DNA from: Symbiodinium natans
Lineage: Eukaryota > Sar > Dinophyceae > Suessiales > Symbiodiniaceae
DNA: 41,781 nt
Direction of reading: 5' to 3'
Assembly (NCBI GenBank): GCA_905221605.1
Contig: CAJNDS010001014.1
Location: 1-41,781 of the forward strand
Made by a program: the position numbers and the translations under genes. The notes below the pieces were generated by a model, which did no database searches, was not told the origin of the DNA, and worked only from the letters and a program-made list of their open reading frames with translations. Positions within the stretch are counted from its first letter, which is position 1. Each line of letters begins with the position of its first letter. This document shows positions 39,675 to 41,781 of the stretch, piece after piece.

Positions 39675-39893
39675 TTGTGGAACCTGAGTGGAACCTGTGG
39701 CTCCTGTCTAAATGTCCCAGCGCTTCCCGGCAAGCAAGGAGCCTCTTCACGAGCTCCTCGAAGCGAGTCTCGCCATGACCTGCTGGTGGTTGTCACCGTT
39801 GAAATTTCACGGGGTTTGACGGTTTGGGAGGTGTTCGAGATTTTGTCCGGGACGTTCTACGAGGTCAAGACACTCGGAAGTGTCCCCATCTAA
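39675..39893 (+). CDS. Probable last exon, unidentified
   Basis: Seventy-two codons ending at TAA. The second half, HDLLVVVTVEISRGLTVWEV and then FEILSGTFYEVKTLGSVPI, has beta-strand-like alternation. The start codon is not ATG, so an upstream exon is likely. No family was recognised. Confidence 0.37.
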   Translation: MWNLSGTCGSCLNVPALPGKQGASSRAPRSESRHDLLVVVTVEISRGLTVWEVFEILSGTFYEVKTLGSVPI

Positions 39894-40137
39894 CAAGAGT
39901 GCAAGGAACATGCCCCGCCTGGAGGTTCTCAGCCAGGGCGCCGGAACCTACACCCCGGGGTTGTTGTAGCGAAGAATGAAGCTCAAGCCTTAAGGAGCCT
40001 GTGGCCGAGCCTTTCTCCACAGAGTCGTGGACTCCGCGAAGTTCGAGTTCCTTTGTGGCCTGATGACGCCAATCTGCAGGGAAATACACGGGATGAAGCA
40101 CTAGTGCAGGCGGTTGAAGTTAGGTGTAGGATCAAGA

Positions 40138-40242
40138 TTGGGATGTTCCTCCTTATGCTAACAGTCCTTCATTGGGATTTATCATAGGGGGGGCTACTAT
40201 AATCCCAATGAAGGACTGTTAGTATCAGGGGGAACATTCCAA
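40138..40242. mobile_element. Foldback MITE, best-preserved copy F, 8-bp target duplication
   Basis: Terminal inverted repeats ttgggatgttcctccttatg (continuing ctaacagtccttcattggga) and the matching right arm agree at about 38 of 42 positions. The flanks are perfect 8-bp direct repeats, gatcaaga, at 40130-40137 and 40243-40250. The length is 105 bp. There is no coding capacity. An 8-bp duplication suits hAT-type or Merlin-type transposases. Confidence 0.88.
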
Positions 40243-40322
40243 GATCAAGACTTGTAGAGTTTTGGGCTTTCAAGTTTAGGGCCTCCATTTGGGCATGGGG
40301 TTACTATTGGCAGCCAAGCCAT

Positions 40323-40550
40323 TTGCCAAAACTGAGGTTGGCAATTCTATGCTCAGGGTCATTGTTAGGCAGCAAGACACGAAGCATCATGATCATGGGG
40401 AACCAGCAGCAACAAGTGCTTCATGAAATGAGCAAGATCGTTGAACCCAAAAGCGTACCCCGGCGAATTCCCAGAAGCTTAAACCTCGTCTGCTCCATGA
40501 TCAGGTGTCCAAGTTACAAGGATGACCATCTAGAGTTCCGTAGAAAGTGA
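40323..40550 (+). CDS. Probable small gene or exon, unidentified
   Basis: A 75-codon frame. A Met at 40389 or 40395 starts MIMGNQQQQVLHEMSKIVEP, followed by KSVPRRIPRSLNLVCSMIRC and PSYKDDHLEFRRK, then TGA. Composition is convincing and no rival frame is comparable. It starts 80 bp after the MITE. No family was recognised. Confidence 0.42.
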   Translation: MPKLRLAILCSGSLLGSKTRSIMIMGNQQQQVLHEMSKIVEPKSVPRRIPRSLNLVCSMIRCPSYKDDHLEFRRK

Positions 40551-40641
40551 ACCCGGCTGCTTCCGTCCGATTTCTGGCAAGCTCTTGGAAGACGTGTCGA
40601 GCATGAGCACCCGATGCCTCTCGAAGTCCTTTCTTCCTGCC

Positions 40642-40731
40642 TTAAACCCTAAACCCGTGCACCATAAACTCCTGAACCCCTGAACCCTAAACCCTAAACC
40701 CCTGAACTCCTGAACCCCAAACCCTAAACCG
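40642..40731 (-). repeat. Degenerate telomere-like tract
   Basis: CCCTAAA heptamers mixed with cccctgaa and aactcctgaa variants. Confidence 0.85.
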
Positions 40732-40962
40732 TTTTTAACCTTGTTAGCCAAGGATCTTGGCGAATTCGGTGGTGCTCGGGGCCACCATCCATTGGCAAGC
40801 GCTCCACCGCACCACTCGCGTGCCGGACCGTTGCTAACATTGCTAACTTGTGTACCACTGACAACCATAAAACCTTAAGCAGACAAGCTCCATCGTAGCC
40901 CTTTGTCATGTCAAAGCCCTTAGGGCAGGCGCGTCCTCCCTGGCGAGGCTAGCGCGTTCCTG

Positions 40963-41307
40963 CTAACTTCCCAGGGTAGGGGTGGGCACAGGTGGTTGGG
41001 CGGTTGGTTGTGTTTCCTTGTTTTCGGTGGCCATAAACAAACGGACTGCTTGAGTGCATGGTTCGGGACACGCCAAACGCAGAGAAAGCCAACCAGCTAA
41101 AGCAGCGCATCCCGTTCTAGTGGAACTTGGAGGTTGGTATTGAATCCGACACGAAACATCCACCGTACAATGTGTGGCGCTTGTGGCGGTGTTTGGACAC
41201 AGCAGGATGCTCTGCACACAGTGAGCTTTGCCTTCAATGTCTCTTGGCCAAGCTTGATCTTTTCGCAAGAGTTCCCGGGGTCCAGAGGGTTTTGTGGTGA
41301 TGTTCAT
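40963..41307 (-). CDS. 114-codon ORF, strand unresolved
   Basis: The minus ATG frame begins MNITTKPSGPRELLRKDQAW and ends TENKETQPTAQPPVPTPTLGS. A plus frame (41134-41352) reads DALHTVSFAFNVSWPSLIFS and then DVHQLIKLDSNSHFNIS, which is at least as protein-like. No family was recognised. Confidence 0.25.
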   Translation of the reverse strand: MNITTKPSGPRELLRKDQAWPRDIEGKAHCVQSILLCPNTATSATHCTVDVSCRIQYQPPSSTRTGCAALAGWLSLRLACPEPCTQAVRLFMATENKETQPTAQPPVPTPTLGS

Positions 41308-41348
41308 CAGCTCATCAAGCTGGATTCCAATTCACACTTCAACATTAG

Positions 41349-41717
41349 TTAGCACGTCTCCCAGTCAATTGTGTCCACTCTGCCGTATTCAAGCTCAAAT
41401 TTCTCCGAACGCAGCAGAGCAAAGGTTTTCTTCGTCTTAGAGCTCTGGGCACGGCTGGCGGCATACGGATGCCGAGCATTCTTCTGCACCTCGAGACGCT
41501 CAGAAGCAGAAACGTCTTCAGACCAGAGATGAGGGTTCGAAGTGCTATCGGACCCGAGGGTCTTTGTTCTACGAGTCGTTCTCTGCACGCGGTAGGCCTT
41601 CAAGTTGATCCAGTGGTTACGTCTGCAGCCGTGAGATTCCGCGGATCGCTTCTCCTCTGTTGATTGGGTGTCGACATTGAGGGGGGAGGGGGGGGGTTTG
41701 GAGGGAAATCCCAGCAA
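41349..41717 (-). CDS. Probable exon on minus strand, unidentified
   Basis: The 122-codon minus frame begins in a C-rich tract. The protein-like part starts after an acceptor-like caatcaacag (about 41655) and reads RSAESHGCRRNHWINLKAYR, then KTKKTFALLRSEKFELEYGR, ending VDTIDWETC. It is basic and hydrophilic. A 64-codon plus frame (41469-41663) is weaker. No family was recognised. Confidence 0.38.
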   Translation of the reverse strand: MLGFPSKPPPSPLNVDTQSTEEKRSAESHGCRRNHWINLKAYRVQRTTRRTKTLGSDSTSNPHLWSEDVSASERLEVQKNARHPYAASRAQSSKTKKTFALLRSEKFELEYGRVDTIDWETC

Positions 41718-41781
41718 AATTTGTTAAGAATTCCTGAATGGGACACAGTAGGTATAAGGTAAAGCAGTAAACTTGCATGTA

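Noticed and set aside
8264-41781. LTR or LINE retrotransposon genes, tRNA, rRNA
   Set aside because: No reverse transcriptase or integrase motifs, long terminal repeats, tRNA cloverleaf motifs or rRNA signatures were recognised on reading both strands.

Overview
The window looks like nuclear DNA of a dinoflagellate (a relative of Symbiodinium or Polarella fits best). No rRNA, tRNA, operon or bacterial-style gene cluster was seen. The grounds are: at least sixteen interstitial tracts of the TTTAGGG/CCCTAAA telomere heptamer in both orientations, many long poly-C/poly-G and (CT)n tracts, short scattered exon-like open frames with AG acceptors and GTAAGT-type donors, and a high load of small foldback elements. 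TTTAGGG telomeres also occur in plants and some other algae and alveolates, so the assignment is an inference, not a proof.

Layout. Bases 1-8263 are a tandem array of about 13 units (about 554, 584 or 815 bp). The array is cut by the left edge of the window. The long units differ from the short ones by a 236-bp element with terminal inverted repeats, and the array ends exactly at the end of a truncated copy of it. Each unit also contains a foldback of about 270 bp. From 8264 to the right end the sequence is a mosaic: degenerate telomere-like repeats (including a roughly 300-bp segment present twice, at 8671 and 20300), canonical and variant telomere tracts (an 8-mer CCCCTAAA array at 20899 and twelve GGGCTGA units at 27826), a 235-bp nearly pure C/T tract (19524-19759), simple repeats, and at least five copies of a second short inverted-repeat element of about 100-115 bp. 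Two copies of the latter have perfect 8-bp target duplications, and one is split by eight telomere heptamers.

Coding content is sparse and only one gene can be given a tentative family: a 283-codon frame at 23100-23951 (+) resembling Fe(II)/2-oxoglutarate oxygenases of the PhyH type. About twenty shorter frames look like exons or small genes from residue composition, and some have splice signals or a Met start. Among them are a cluster of cysteine-rich exons at 30845-31712 (+) and a minus-strand piece with a CPWC motif at 21431-21568. Most are unidentified and several have an equally plausible frame on the other strand. No pathway can be reconstructed from these genes. The strongest biology in the window is repeat biology: array evolution by insertion and loss of a small transposon, and telomere-repeat insertion into mobile elements.
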